The notes beneath the pieces were generated by a model, which was given only the letters and a program-made list of their open reading frames with translations, had not been told where the DNA came from and did no database searches. Position numbers and translations under genes: made by a program. DNA of 64,000 nt from Xanthomonas chitinilytica (GTDB lineage Bacteria > Pseudomonadota > Gammaproteobacteria > Xanthomonadales > Xanthomonadaceae). The stretch spans positions 124,001 through 188,000 of the forward strand of contig NZ_JAPCHY010000004.1 of the NCBI RefSeq assembly GCF_026107455.2, in the 5' to 3' direction. Of this stretch, positions 8,163 to 16,470 are shown piece after piece. How positions within the stretch are numbered: position 1 is the first letter of the stretch; the number at the start of each line of letters is the position of its first letter.

Positions 8163-8729
8163 ATGTCCGCGCTTTCCACCCAACTCGCCAACCACCTGCT
8201 GGTCGCGCTGCCGTCGCTGGCCGACCCGAACTTCGCGCGCAGCGTGGCGCTGATCTGCCAGCACGATGGCGATGGCGCGATGGGCGTGGTGGTCAACCAG
8301 CCCTCGGACTACACGCTGGGCGAGGTGCTGTCGCAGATGGACATCCATACCGACGACGCCACGCTGCGCGGCCGCCCGGTGCTCAATGGCGGGCCGGTGC
8401 ATCCGGAGCGCGGCTTCGTGATCCACGACGATGCGCGCGCCTGGGATTCCAGCCTGGAAGTCGGCGGCGGCCTGTACCTGACCACCTCGCGCGACATCCT
8501 CGAAGCGATGGCGCATGGCGACGGCCCGCGCAACGCGCTGGTGGCGCTGGGCTGCGCCGGCTGGGGCGCCGGGCAGCTGGAGCACGAACTGGCCGAGAAC
8601 AGCTGGCTGACGGTGCCGGCCGACGGCGGACTGCTGTTCGAGCTGCCGCTGGAAAGCCGCTGGCAGAGCGCGGCCGCACGCATCGGCGTGGACCTGTTCC
8701 GGCTCACGGACTACAGCGGGCATGCCTGA
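8163..8729 (+). CDS. yqgE: YqgE/AlgH family protein (UPF0301)
   Basis: A 188-residue protein of a conserved family with no firm function. Recognisable stretches are [43 protein letters not shown] and [21 protein letters not shown]. It is the usual upstream partner of ruvX, and here the ruvX start codon lies 8 bases inside the yqgE end. Confidence 0.93.
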   Translation: MSALSTQLANHLLVALPSLADPNFARSVALICQHDGDGAMGVVVNQPSDYTLGEVLSQMDIHTDDATLRGRPVLNGGPVHPERGFVIHDDARAWDSSLEVGGGLYLTTSRDILEAMAHGDGPRNALVALGCAGWGAGQLEHELAENSWLTVPADGGLLFELPLESRWQSAAARIGVDLFRLTDYSGHA

Positions 8730-9186
8730 GGCCGTGCTTCGCCGCGATGCCACGGTGCTCGGCTTCGACGTCGGCTCGCGCCGCATCGGCGTGGCCATCG
8801 GCAGCGCGTTCGGCGTCAGTGCGCGGGCGGTGGCGGTGGTCGACGTGCATGGCAACGGCCCGGACTGGGCCGCGCTGGACCGCCTGCACAAGGAATGGCG
8901 TCCGGGCGGCCTGGTGGTCGGCGACCCGTTGACCCTGGAGGGCGAGGACCAGCCCAACCGCAAGCGCGCCCATGCCTTCGCCCGCCAGCTGCGGCAGCGC
9001 TACCAGCTGCCGGTGGTGCTGGTGGACGAGCGCTCCAGCTCGGTCGAGGCCGCCCGCCGCTTCGCGGTCGAGCGCGCCGAAGGCCGCAAGCGCCGCCGCG
9101 ACGCGGCCAACCTCGACGCCGTGGCCGCCGCGGTGATCGTCGAACGCTGGCTGTCGGCGCCGGACGACGCCACCCCCATTTCCTGA
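8722..9186 (+). CDS. ruvX: Holliday junction resolvase-like protein RuvX/YqgF
   Basis: A 154-residue RNase H-fold protein. Acidic active-site candidates are visible in [14 protein letters not shown] (N-terminus), the middle [16 protein letters not shown], and the C-terminal [20 protein letters not shown]. The family takes part in 16S pre-rRNA 5' processing and has been proposed to act on Holliday junctions. Overlap with yqgE implies coupled translation, and pyrB follows 18 bases later in a probable yqgE-ruvX-pyrB operon. Confidence 0.94.
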   Translation: MPEAVLRRDATVLGFDVGSRRIGVAIGSAFGVSARAVAVVDVHGNGPDWAALDRLHKEWRPGGLVVGDPLTLEGEDQPNRKRAHAFARQLRQRYQLPVVLVDERSSSVEAARRFAVERAEGRKRRRDAANLDAVAAAVIVERWLSAPDDATPIS

Positions 9187-9204
9187 CCTGTACCGAACCC
9201 CGCC

Positions 9205-10152
9205 ATGACCGCATCGCAACTCGACTCCGACGGACGCCTGCGCCACCTGCTGACCCTGGAAGGGTTGCCCCGACAGACCCTGCTGCAACTGCTCGACCGC
9301 GCCGGCCAGATCCGCGATGCCGCGGTCGGCCGCGTCGGCAAGCGCAGCGTGCTGGCCGGCACGGCGGTGTGCACGCTGTTCTTCGAGCCCTCCACCCGCA
9401 CCCGCAGCTCGTTCCAGCTGGCCGCGCAGCGGCTGGGCGCGGACGTGCTGAACTTCGACGCCTCCACCTCGTCCACCCGCAAGGGCGAGACCGCCTGCGA
9501 CACCCTGCGCAACCTGGAGGCGATGGGCGTACGCGGCTTCGTGGTGCGCCATCCCGACGACGGTGCGGTGGCCGAGCTGGCCGCGGCGGCGGGCGAGGGC
9601 ACGGCGCTGATCAATGCCGGCGACGGCCGCAGCGCGCACCCCACCCAGGGGTTGCTGGACATGCTGACCCTGCGCCAGGCCAAGGGGCCGGACTTCTCCC
9701 GGTTGAAGGTGCTGATCGTCGGCGACGTGAAGCACTCGCGGGTGGCCCGCACCGACCTGCATGCGCTGCGCACGCTAGGCGTCGGCGAGATCCGCGTCTG
9801 CGGGCCGCAGTCGCTGCTGCCCGACGAGGACACCCTGAAGGGCTGCGTGGTCGGACAGGATTTCGACGCGATGCTGGAAGGCGCCGACGCGCTGATGATG
9901 TTGCGCCTGCAGCGCGAGCGCATGGAGGAAGGGTTGGTGCCGTCGCTGGAGCAGTACCATGCCGACTATGGCCTGACGAATGCGCGCCTGGCCCGCGCCG
10001 CCACCGATGCCGCGGTGCTGCATCCGGGCCCGATCAACCGCGGCGTGGAGGTCACCGACGAAGTGGCCGACGGTCCGCAGTCGTGGGTGCTGCGCCAGGT
10101 CGCCAACGGCGTGGCGGTGCGCATGGCGGTGCTGGAGACGCTGCTGGGCTGA
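9205..10152 (+). CDS. pyrB: Aspartate carbamoyltransferase catalytic subunit
   Basis: A 315-residue enzyme joining carbamoyl phosphate and aspartate in pyrimidine synthesis. The carbamoyl-phosphate site STRTRSSF (63-70), the TRKGET loop, SAHPTQGLLD and the C-terminal HPGPINRG are all present. No pyrI regulatory subunit or inactive pyrC follows; a hairpin and a convergent gene come next. The yqgE-ruvX-pyrB order is common in this group of bacteria. Confidence 0.97.
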   Translation: MTASQLDSDGRLRHLLTLEGLPRQTLLQLLDRAGQIRDAAVGRVGKRSVLAGTAVCTLFFEPSTRTRSSFQLAAQRLGADVLNFDASTSSTRKGETACDTLRNLEAMGVRGFVVRHPDDGAVAELAAAAGEGTALINAGDGRSAHPTQGLLDMLTLRQAKGPDFSRLKVLIVGDVKHSRVARTDLHALRTLGVGEIRVCGPQSLLPDEDTLKGCVVGQDFDAMLEGADALMMLRLQRERMEEGLVPSLEQYHADYGLTNARLARAATDAAVLHPGPINRGVEVTDEVADGPQSWVLRQVANGVAVRMAVLETLLG

Positions 10153-10159
10153 CGCCGGA

Positions 10160-10186
10160 GGGCGGAAGGCCGTGCGGCTTCCGCCC
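10160..10186. terminator. Hairpin between convergent genes after pyrB
   Basis: GGGCGGAAG and CTTCCGCCC form a 9-base stem continued by an inner GCC/GGC with one bulge. It lies 7 bases after pyrB and in front of the end of the convergent small gene. There is no T-run, so termination strength is uncertain. Confidence 0.5.
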
Positions 10187-10199
10187 GCGGGTGCCGCCC

Positions 10200-10466
10200 T
10201 CAATCCGGGCGTGGCGCCGAGGCGAGGATGGCCAGTTGTTCCTGCGCCTCGGGATGGCCCGCGGCGGCCGCCGCGCGCAGCTGCTCCAGCGTGGGATGCA
10301 GCACGATCAGCAGCGGCATCTCGCACTCCGGGCAGTGGTATTCGCTCTGCTCGTCGTGCAGTTCCATTTCCATGTCGCGCGAGCTGCCCTGCCATTCGCA
10401 GGCGGGGCAGGCATGGCGCTGCTCGCGCCAGCCGGGCTGGTAGTAGTCGTTGACGGTGGTGGTCAT
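10200..10466 (-). CDS. Small zinc-ribbon-like protein
   Basis: An 88-residue protein with two CXXC pairs, CPAC near residue 20 and CPEC near 47, spaced as in a zinc ribbon. The C-terminal part (LEQLRAAAAAGHPEAQEQL) looks like a helical hairpin. I do not recognise the family. The frame runs further upstream to 10739, but only the last part has sensible composition and an ATG, so the short form is chosen. It reads toward pyrB and is separated from the DGC gene by 166 bases. Confidence 0.6.
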   Translation of the reverse strand: MTTTVNDYYQPGWREQRHACPACEWQGSSRDMEMELHDEQSEYHCPECEMPLLIVLHPTLEQLRAAAAAGHPEAQEQLAILASAPRPD

Positions 10467-10632
10467 GGAGTTTCCGGGGACGGCAGTCGACAAGTGGCCG
10501 GCACGCGGAGCGGCGCGGCGGCCGTCTGCTTGCGGGGCGGCAAGTGTAAGCGTCCGCCACGGCTTCGCCCATGCCGGCGGTTGCGGGGCGCCATCGCAGC
10601 GGAGTTGTCGCCGCCGCGGCGGAAGCCGGCTT

Positions 10633-11028
10633 TCAGGCTGCGTCGCTGTCCGCGTCCGCCGCCGGTTGCAGCCGGCGTGCCTGCGGCAGTACTTCGTCCA
10701 GGTACACACCGCGTGCCTGGACCGCATCGAAGTCGGCATGGCGGCGCTTCTTGACCCCGTAGTCGGACAGGGTCAGGTACACGTCCGCGGCCACCCCGGC
10801 CTTGTCCAGGCAGGCCTTCACGCAATGCAGGACGCAGCCATCCAGGGCGATGACCGGACGCTGCGACTGCGCGGTGCGCACCAGGCCGGCAACGCCGCCG
10901 CCGACGCCGGCGATGCACGACATCTCCGCCGCGCCGGCGCGGTCCAGCCACAGCGCCAGCTGGTTGGCCATCTGCGCGGCACTGGAGCATCCCGAGCACG
11001 AGTACACCAAGGGAAGTTTCTGGCTCAT
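10633..11028 (-). CDS. DGC-domain putative zinc-binding protein
   Basis: A 131-residue protein. Conserved cysteines lie at the N-terminus (YSCSGCSSAAQMANQLA), in SCIAGVGGGV, and in the family-naming motif IALDGCVLHCVKACL; these resemble a zinc or thiol site. Function of the DGC family is not established. Its ATG overlaps the stop of the upstream membrane-protein gene by 4 bases, making it the last gene of the nnrS operon. DGC proteins are often encoded near anaerobic respiration genes, so a role in nitric-oxide or metal handling is possible, but this is inference from position. Confidence 0.75.
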   Translation of the reverse strand: MSQKLPLVYSCSGCSSAAQMANQLALWLDRAGAAEMSCIAGVGGGVAGLVRTAQSQRPVIALDGCVLHCVKACLDKAGVAADVYLTLSDYGVKKRRHADFDAVQARGVYLDEVLPQARRLQPAADADSDAA

Positions 11029-12284
11029 CCGCTTGTCCTCCGTTGGTTGCGGATAAAGGAAAAGCGCCGCGCACGCTGCAGGCACGCGCATTGCGCGACG
11101 AAGCTGCAGGCGTAGGCGAGCAGCAGCGCGGCACCGGCGGTACGGGTCAGCCCCGGCATCGCGGTGGCCGCCGCCAGCAGTGCGGCGGCGCCGGCGTGGG
11201 CGACGAACAGCAGGCGCTTGCGCCGCTCGGGGAACAGGCCGTCCACCCCGGGGATGCGAAGGCCGCGCGGGCAGCGCCGGCGCAATTCCACCCAGGCGAT
11301 GAAGCCGGTGATTTCCAGCTGCATGCCGTGCAGCATCAGCGGCAGGCCGATGGCGATGGCCAGGGTGCCGGCCAGCACCGGCGCGATGTCGGCGCGTGGC
11401 GCGAGCAAGGCGACCGAGGCGGCGGCCGCCACGGCCAGGCTGCCGCAGCCCCAGGACAGCGCCAGCGCCAGATTGCGGCGATGGTGGGCGCGCAGTTGCA
11501 GCCACAGCGAGGCGGCGGCGAACGCCAGCGCCAGGCTGGCGCCGGCGATGCGCAGCACCTGCGCGCCATGGCCGATCATGCCGGCGCCGGCCAGCAGGCC
11601 CAGCAATGTGGTCCACAACCAGGCCCGCAGCGCCGCTGGCGGGAGCGGGCGGGTGCCCTGGAACATCGGCAGGGTCACGCTGCCCACCGCGGCCATCAAC
11701 GCCAGCACCCAGCCCCACAGGCCGATGCCGGCATGCAGGTCCGCGACCGATGGCAGCGGCAACGCCACGCGGCCGGACAGGATCGCGGCCGCCAGCAGGC
11801 CCAGCCCTGCGGTCGCCGCCAGGCACGCCAGCGACAGGCCGATGCCGGCGCGCAACAGGCGCACGCCATGTCCGCGCAGCAGGCCGGCCAGGGCCAGGGC
11901 CGCGAACAGCAGCAGCACCGCAGCCATCAACCCGCCCGGCAGCCACAGCCAGGCAGGGCGGCTGCCGGCCAGTAATGCGGCGAACAATGCCAGTCCCAGG
12001 TTGAGGCCGGCATGCAGCCAGGGCGCCAGTCCCGGCCACGGCAGCGGCGCACCGGCGGCGACCGGCAGGAACTGCAGCAGGCTGCCGAGCATGGCGTTGC
12101 CCAACACGCCGAGGGTGAACAGGTGCACCAGCGCTACCGTCGGCAGCGCCCAGCGCGAGACCAGCAGCGACGGCCCCTGCAGCAACAGCCAGCCACCGGC
12201 CACCGCGCCCCACAACGGGGCCGTGAGCAGGAACCGCAGCGGCCGCATGGCCGGAGGTGCGCGGGTGATGGCCAGCCCGCTCAT
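11025..12284 (-). CDS. Multi-span membrane protein of the nnrS operon
   Basis: A 419-residue integral membrane protein with about 11-12 hydrophobic spans. Histidines sit in or beside membrane segments (VALVHLFTLGVLGNAMLG, VADLHAGIGLWGW, IGHGAQV, LMLHGMQLEITGF), an arrangement reminiscent of NnrS and heme-copper oxidase subunit I helices. I cannot assign a named family. Its start overlaps the end of the DUF2249 gene and its end overlaps the start of the DGC gene, so all three are translationally coupled behind nnrS. A heme- or copper-bearing role in nitric-oxide handling is inferred from the histidines and neighbours only. Confidence 0.7.
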   Translation of the reverse strand: MSGLAITRAPPAMRPLRFLLTAPLWGAVAGGWLLLQGPSLLVSRWALPTVALVHLFTLGVLGNAMLGSLLQFLPVAAGAPLPWPGLAPWLHAGLNLGLALFAALLAGSRPAWLWLPGGLMAAVLLLFAALALAGLLRGHGVRLLRAGIGLSLACLAATAGLGLLAAAILSGRVALPLPSVADLHAGIGLWGWVLALMAAVGSVTLPMFQGTRPLPPAALRAWLWTTLLGLLAGAGMIGHGAQVLRIAGASLALAFAAASLWLQLRAHHRRNLALALSWGCGSLAVAAAASVALLAPRADIAPVLAGTLAIAIGLPLMLHGMQLEITGFIAWVELRRRCPRGLRIPGVDGLFPERRKRLLFVAHAGAAALLAAATAMPGLTRTAGAALLLAYACSFVAQCACLQRARRFSFIRNQRRTSG

Positions 12285-12655
12285 CGATACGGCGGCGCCT
12301 TCAGCCGCCACGCATCGGCGGCGTGGCAGATGGCGATGCCGGTGCCATGGTCGGGCAGCGCCCACAGGTGGTAGGCGTAGCCGTGGGCGTCGAGGAGGTC
12401 GAGCAGCGGCGCCGGCCAATGCGGGGTCAGCGCCACCAGCTGCGCGTGGCGCGGCAGTTGCTCCAGTTCGGCGAGGATCCGCTGCAGGGGCTCGGGGGCC
12501 GGCAGCAGGCGCAGGTCGAGCGCGGCGGACATGGCGGCGGCAAGCGGGCCGGGCAGGGGGCCGGTATCGACCGCGATGCCGGCGGCATCGAAGGCTTCCA
12601 GCAGCAGCCGGCAACCTTCGCTGCCGGGTTCGGGAACGGAAACGCATGGTCTCAT
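12281..12655 (-). CDS. DUF2249 domain protein
   Basis: A 124-residue soluble protein. The C-terminal two-thirds matches the DUF2249 pattern, LDLRLLPAPEPLQRILAELE followed by LVALTPHWPAPLLDLLDAHGYAY, a small fold related to SirA/TusA. Such proteins occur repeatedly in denitrification and NO-related operons, but without a proven activity. The chosen ATG has GGAGG seven bases upstream; a longer frame from 12736 lacks this. Its end overlaps the next gene by 4 bases. Confidence 0.75.
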   Translation of the reverse strand: MRPCVSVPEPGSEGCRLLLEAFDAAGIAVDTGPLPGPLAAAMSAALDLRLLPAPEPLQRILAELEQLPRHAQLVALTPHWPAPLLDLLDAHGYAYHLWALPDHGTGIAICHAADAWRLKAPPYR

Positions 12656-12742
12656 CGCCGGACCTCCGGGCAGCCTGCCTGCCGACCGCGGGCGTGGCCG
12701 GCTTCGAACCCCGGGCACGGGCAGGAGCCGCGGCACATGCGC

Positions 12743-13975
12743 TCAGCCCTCGCGTCCATCGTGGCGCGGAATCAGGTAGATGTGGCCGATCCGGGCCACC
12801 CACGGCGAGAACGCCAGCAGCCAGCCGACAGCGCTCAGCGCCTGCCATGCGCCGGCGTCGGCAACGATTTCGGCCACCACCCGCATGACCGCGACCACCT
12901 GGATGGCGACGAAGGCGAACCAGGCCACCGGCGTCATCCGCAGCGGCCGCCCGGAGTGGCCCTGGGTCACGCGGGTCACCATCGCCACCAGCAGGCTGCC
13001 GAAGAACCCGATGAACAGCGCATGCGCCGGACCGCGGCCGAGGATCGCCTGTCCGCCCAGCAGCCAGGCCAGGCTCTGCACCACGTACAGCGCCAGCGTC
13101 ACCGGCAACCATGCCAGGCCGACGAACAGCACCCGCAGCAGTCCGGGCATCGGTCCGCGCGGCCACCAGCGCCACAGTGCGACGCAGGCGAGCAGCAACA
13201 GCGGCAGGTCGGCCAGCCACAGCCAGCCCGGGGCCGGCGCCATTTCCAGCCCGAGGTGCAGCAGCGCGAATGCCCAGAACGCCGCCAGCCACCACAGCGG
13301 CCGCCAGGAACGGTAGCCGGGAACGACATTGCCGGCGAAGAACGGGAACATGCGGTGGGCGACGGTGACGTAGACCGGCAGCAGCAGGCCGAAGCCACCG
13401 AGCTTGAGGCTGGCCAGCGCCCAGGCCGGGCTGGCGCCCTGCACGAAGGCGGCGAATGCCCACAGCCCGGCGTAGCCCAGCAGCAACGCGGCCATGCACG
13501 AGCGGGCGTGCCAGGTGCGGCCGGCCTCGGCCAGCAGCAGCCGGCCCAGCCACCACAGGCCGATGCTCCAGCCCAGCAGCGACAGCGCCAGGCCGACGTG
13601 GAAGGCCCGCTGCCAGCCCGCCGCGCCGAGCAGGATGGCCAGCTGGCCGCCGATCAGGCCGATGCCCACCGGCAGGTAGTGGCGGCGCCCCAGTTCGGGC
13701 AGGCCCATCCAGCGCGGGAACACGGTGAGCAGGAAACCGAAGATGAAGCTGGGCAGCACCAGGTACTGCATGACGAAGGCATGCAGCCAGCCGGCGAACA
13801 CCGCCGGTACCGGCATCGTCGGCAGCGGCCAGCGCGCGGCCAGCAGCCACAGCGCCCACCAGGCCATCGCCAGCAGCAGGTTGCTGGCGCCGATGAAGAA
13901 CATCAGCCGGTGCGGCGCACGTCCCAGGTTGCCCAGCGACGCGCCGCCACGGGAAGGACGCGGATGTGTTTCCAT
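12743..13975 (-). CDS. nnrS: NnrS family heme/copper membrane protein
   Basis: A 410-residue protein with about 12 membrane spans. NnrS family features are the early FFIGASNLLLAMAWWALWL, the GWLHAFVMQYLVLPSFIFGFLLTVFPRWMG segment, MFPFFAGNVVPGY, and HALFIGFFGSLLVAMVTRVTQGHSGRPL. NnrS proteins bind heme and copper and protect cells from nitric oxide during nitrate/nitrite metabolism. An FNR-type box is placed 36 bases upstream of the ATG. No NO reductase or nitrite reductase gene is in the window, so the module either serves enzymes encoded elsewhere or acts in NO defence. Confidence 0.92.
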   Translation of the reverse strand: METHPRPSRGGASLGNLGRAPHRLMFFIGASNLLLAMAWWALWLLAARWPLPTMPVPAVFAGWLHAFVMQYLVLPSFIFGFLLTVFPRWMGLPELGRRHYLPVGIGLIGGQLAILLGAAGWQRAFHVGLALSLLGWSIGLWWLGRLLLAEAGRTWHARSCMAALLLGYAGLWAFAAFVQGASPAWALASLKLGGFGLLLPVYVTVAHRMFPFFAGNVVPGYRSWRPLWWLAAFWAFALLHLGLEMAPAPGWLWLADLPLLLLACVALWRWWPRGPMPGLLRVLFVGLAWLPVTLALYVVQSLAWLLGGQAILGRGPAHALFIGFFGSLLVAMVTRVTQGHSGRPLRMTPVAWFAFVAIQVVAVMRVVAEIVADAGAWQALSAVGWLLAFSPWVARIGHIYLIPRHDGREG

Positions 13976-14010
13976 GCCGGGCAGTCTGCGCCGGCGTTGC
14001 CGGCACCGCC

Positions 14011-14024
14011 TTGACCTGCGTCAG
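14011..14024 (-). promoter_or_regulatory. FNR/DNR-type box upstream of nnrS
   Basis: TTGACCTGCGTCAG, an FNR-family palindrome (TTGAY-N4-RTCAA) with one outer mismatch. On the nnrS strand, a -10-like CAGACT follows 22 bases after the box and the nnrS ATG 7 bases later. The box centre is about 41.5 bases from the expected start of transcription, the class II activator position. The box before the hemN-like gene has identical distances. Confidence 0.75.
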
Positions 14025-14233
14025 CCGCGCGGCGCATTCATCCGCGGCGCTGCGGGGGCGGGGCAGGCCCGGCTCCGGGCGGAAACCGCAGGCGGGCATG
14101 GCATGCCCCGTGCGTGGCCGGGGGCAGCGCGTGATCGCCCAGGTGCCGGTCTGCCGGGCGTTGGGAGGGTGTCATGGGCGGAACTGGCGGACGGAGCGGT
14201 CGCCGGGTGCGGACGATGCCGCTGGCGGCGCCC

Positions 14234-14989
14234 TCAGTGGCGCAGCACGGTCATGGCGATGTCTTCCAGCTTCGGCAGGTCGAGTATCTCGACGTCGCGG
14301 TGCTTGACGTGCAGCAGCCCGTCCTGCTCGAAGCGCTTGAGCACGCGGCTGACGGTTTCCGGCGCCTGCCGCAGGTAGTTGGCGATGTCGGTACGCGACA
14401 TCGTCAGCTGGAAACGCCGCGGCGAGAATCCGCGCGCTGCCAGCCGCCGCGACAGCCCGATCAGGAACGCGGCCATGCGTTCGTAGGCCGAGTGGTCGCC
14501 GGCGAACAGCGAAGCCACGCCGATGTCGTGGCTCATCAGCCGGAACAGGTGCTGCTGCAGGTTGGGCAGTTGGGTGGCCAGGGTGGCGATCTGGCTGAAC
14601 GAGAAACGGCACAGCATCACCGTGTCCAACGCCACCGCATTGCAGGGATAGCGCTCGGCATGGATCGCGTTCAGGCCGATCACCTCGCCGGGCAGGTGGA
14701 AGCCCAGCACCTGCTCGCGGCCGTCGCGGTCCATGGTGAAGGTCTTGACCATGCCGGCGCGCACCGCGGCGATGGCGCCGAAAGGATCGCCCTCGCGGAA
14801 CACGTGATCGCCCGGCTGCAGCGGCCCGACATGCTCGACCAGCATGTGCAGGTCCTTCAACGCGCGCTTGTCCATGCCTTCGGAAAGGCAGGCTTGCGAG
14901 AACGCGCAGGTCGAGCAGAAGGTCAGCCCGTCGCCGTCGTCGGACAGCACGGTGGCATCGATGCGCGGGAATACGACTCCGGACTTCAC
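14234..14989 (-). CDS. fnr: FNR/ANR-type oxygen-sensing regulator
   Basis: A 251-residue CRP/FNR-family activator. Cluster ligands C25, C28, C34 (CX2CX5C) and a central C116 (ERYPCNA) match the oxygen-labile [4Fe-4S] sensor of FNR. The cyclic-nucleotide-like barrel covers about 45-160. The helix-turn-helix ends with APETVSRVLKRF, whose E..SR residues read TTGAT half sites. I chose a GTG start with AGGA eight bases upstream; the open frame continues upstream into the hemN-like gene and has no good ATG before the cysteines. It lies 19 bases after that gene, so both are probably one transcript under its own box. Confidence 0.93.
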   Translation of the reverse strand: MKSGVVFPRIDATVLSDDGDGLTFCSTCAFSQACLSEGMDKRALKDLHMLVEHVGPLQPGDHVFREGDPFGAIAAVRAGMVKTFTMDRDGREQVLGFHLPGEVIGLNAIHAERYPCNAVALDTVMLCRFSFSQIATLATQLPNLQQHLFRLMSHDIGVASLFAGDHSAYERMAAFLIGLSRRLAARGFSPRRFQLTMSRTDIANYLRQAPETVSRVLKRFEQDGLLHVKHRDVEILDLPKLEDIAMTVLRH

Positions 14990-15008
14990 CTGGACATTCC
15001 TGGGACGA

Positions 15009-16325
15009 TCAGCGGGGCCTGCAGGGACCCGCTGGCGACAGGTCGGCAGCGCGGGATGGGGTTCGTTCGAAGCACTGCGCGATGATACGCAACCACCGGC
15101 GACCGTGCGAGGTCGCACGTATCACCTGGCCGTCGAATTCGACCAGGCCGGCATAGCGCGGCGCCTGCAGGCGCTGCAGCGCATCCTGCAGGCGTTGTGC
15201 CGCATCCAGCGCAAAACGGTGGCTGAGCCGGGCCAGGTCGAGCCTGCCTTCGCAGACCAGCGCATCCAGCGCGTCGGCGCGGATGCGGTCGTCCTCGTCC
15301 AGCAGCACCCCGCGCTCGACCGGCAGCCGGCCGTGGTCGACGGCGTCCTCCCATTCGCCGAGCCGTCCTGCGTTGAGGCTGACGCTGGCGCCGATGCGGC
15401 TCAGGGCGCCTGCACCCAGCCCGACCAGGTCGGTTTCCGTGTGCGTGGTGTAGCCGATGGCATCGTGCTGCAGGCCGGCAGCGGCCTGCGCCAGCAGCAG
15501 GGCGCTGCCGGGCAGGACGAAATGCTCCAGGCCCAGGTGCACGTAGCCGGCGTCGAGCAGTCGTCGCTCGCCGGGCGAAGGAGTGGCGGGGGGCGCGCCG
15601 CGCAATGGCAGCCGCGGTGCATGCAGCAGCACGTGGTCCGGCCGCGCCTGCAGGACCAGCTCCAGCATCGGCAGGGAGACATCGCCGAAGCGTGCCGGGG
15701 CGGTCGCGGGCAGTTCCACCGCGACGGTCCCGAAACCGCTGTCGTGGCAGTGCCGGACCAGGGCCGGCAGCGCCGGCGCGGCCGGCGAGCGCCTCAGCAG
15801 CAGGCGTGCGTGGTTGAAACCGGCATCGGCCAGCGGTTCGATCATCTGCGGGTCCAGCGTGTGCGGGTCCAGCCCGATCGCGCACTCCAGCCTGCGCGGT
15901 CCGGCCAGCGAGAAGTGGTGGCGGATGACGTCCAGCAGTTCCGCCGCCTGGGCCGGATCGAGGAACGCGGGCGTGCCGCTGCCCAGGTATATCCGCAGCA
16001 CGTCGCGGTCGCGGTCGAACAGGGCCGCCTTCAGCGCGATCTCGCGATACAGCCGCAGCAGGTAGGCGTTGCTGTGCGTGGCCGGGCCGCCGCCGGGCGA
16101 TGCGTCGCGCTGGCAGCTGCAGGCCGATCCGCAGGCCGGCGTGTGCAGGTGCAGCGACAGCGGCTGCGGGATCAGGTCGTCGTTGCTGCGCGCGATGGTT
16201 TGCCGCAATGCGGCCTCGTCGAAATCGCCGGACAGCCTTGCCAGGCCGGGGTAGTGCGCATCGCCGCCGGCGCGGGATTGAGCGTGCGGAGATGACGCAT
16301 CGTCGCTGGCGAAGGGAGTGATCAT
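15009..16325 (-). CDS. HemN-like protein with a non-canonical cluster motif
   Basis: A 438-residue protein aligning by eye along the whole of oxygen-independent coproporphyrinogen III oxidase (HemN), including IYLGSGTPAFLDPAQAAELL, AIGLDPHTLD, HLGLEHFVLPG, GYTTHTETDLVGLGAGALS and the C-terminal GRRWLRIIAQCFE. The radical-SAM motif should be CX3CX2CXC but reads CGSACSC (C65, C69, C71), i.e. CX3CXC, and the GGGTP loop is GSGTP. A tyrosine normally found six residues before the first Cys is His. It may be a divergent paralogue without normal activity. It is first in an FNR-box operon with fnr. Confidence 0.85.
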   Translation of the reverse strand: MITPFASDDASSPHAQSRAGGDAHYPGLARLSGDFDEAALRQTIARSNDDLIPQPLSLHLHTPACGSACSCQRDASPGGGPATHSNAYLLRLYREIALKAALFDRDRDVLRIYLGSGTPAFLDPAQAAELLDVIRHHFSLAGPRRLECAIGLDPHTLDPQMIEPLADAGFNHARLLLRRSPAAPALPALVRHCHDSGFGTVAVELPATAPARFGDVSLPMLELVLQARPDHVLLHAPRLPLRGAPPATPSPGERRLLDAGYVHLGLEHFVLPGSALLLAQAAAGLQHDAIGYTTHTETDLVGLGAGALSRIGASVSLNAGRLGEWEDAVDHGRLPVERGVLLDEDDRIRADALDALVCEGRLDLARLSHRFALDAAQRLQDALQRLQAPRYAGLVEFDGQVIRATSHGRRWLRIIAQCFERTPSRAADLSPAGPCRPR

Positions 16326-16360
16326 CGCCCCCAGCCTAGCCCCGGCCCGGGAGCGGCTCT

Positions 16361-16374
16361 TTGATATTGGTCAA
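16361..16374 (-). promoter_or_regulatory. FNR/ANR box upstream of the hemN-like gene and fnr
   Basis: TTGATATTGGTCAA fits the FNR consensus TTGAT-N4-ATCAA with one mismatch. On the gene strand a TAGGCT -10 lies 22 bases after the box and the ATG follows 7 bases later. Since fnr is the second gene of this unit, the box implies autoregulation. Confidence 0.82.
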
Positions 16375-16470
16375 TTCGCCGGTGGATGCCGTTCCGGCAG
16401 CCATGGCGTCTCCCGGGGCCGCCGCGCGGTTCCGCAGGACGTCGTGCGCCGGCGCATCCCGGCTGGCCGT

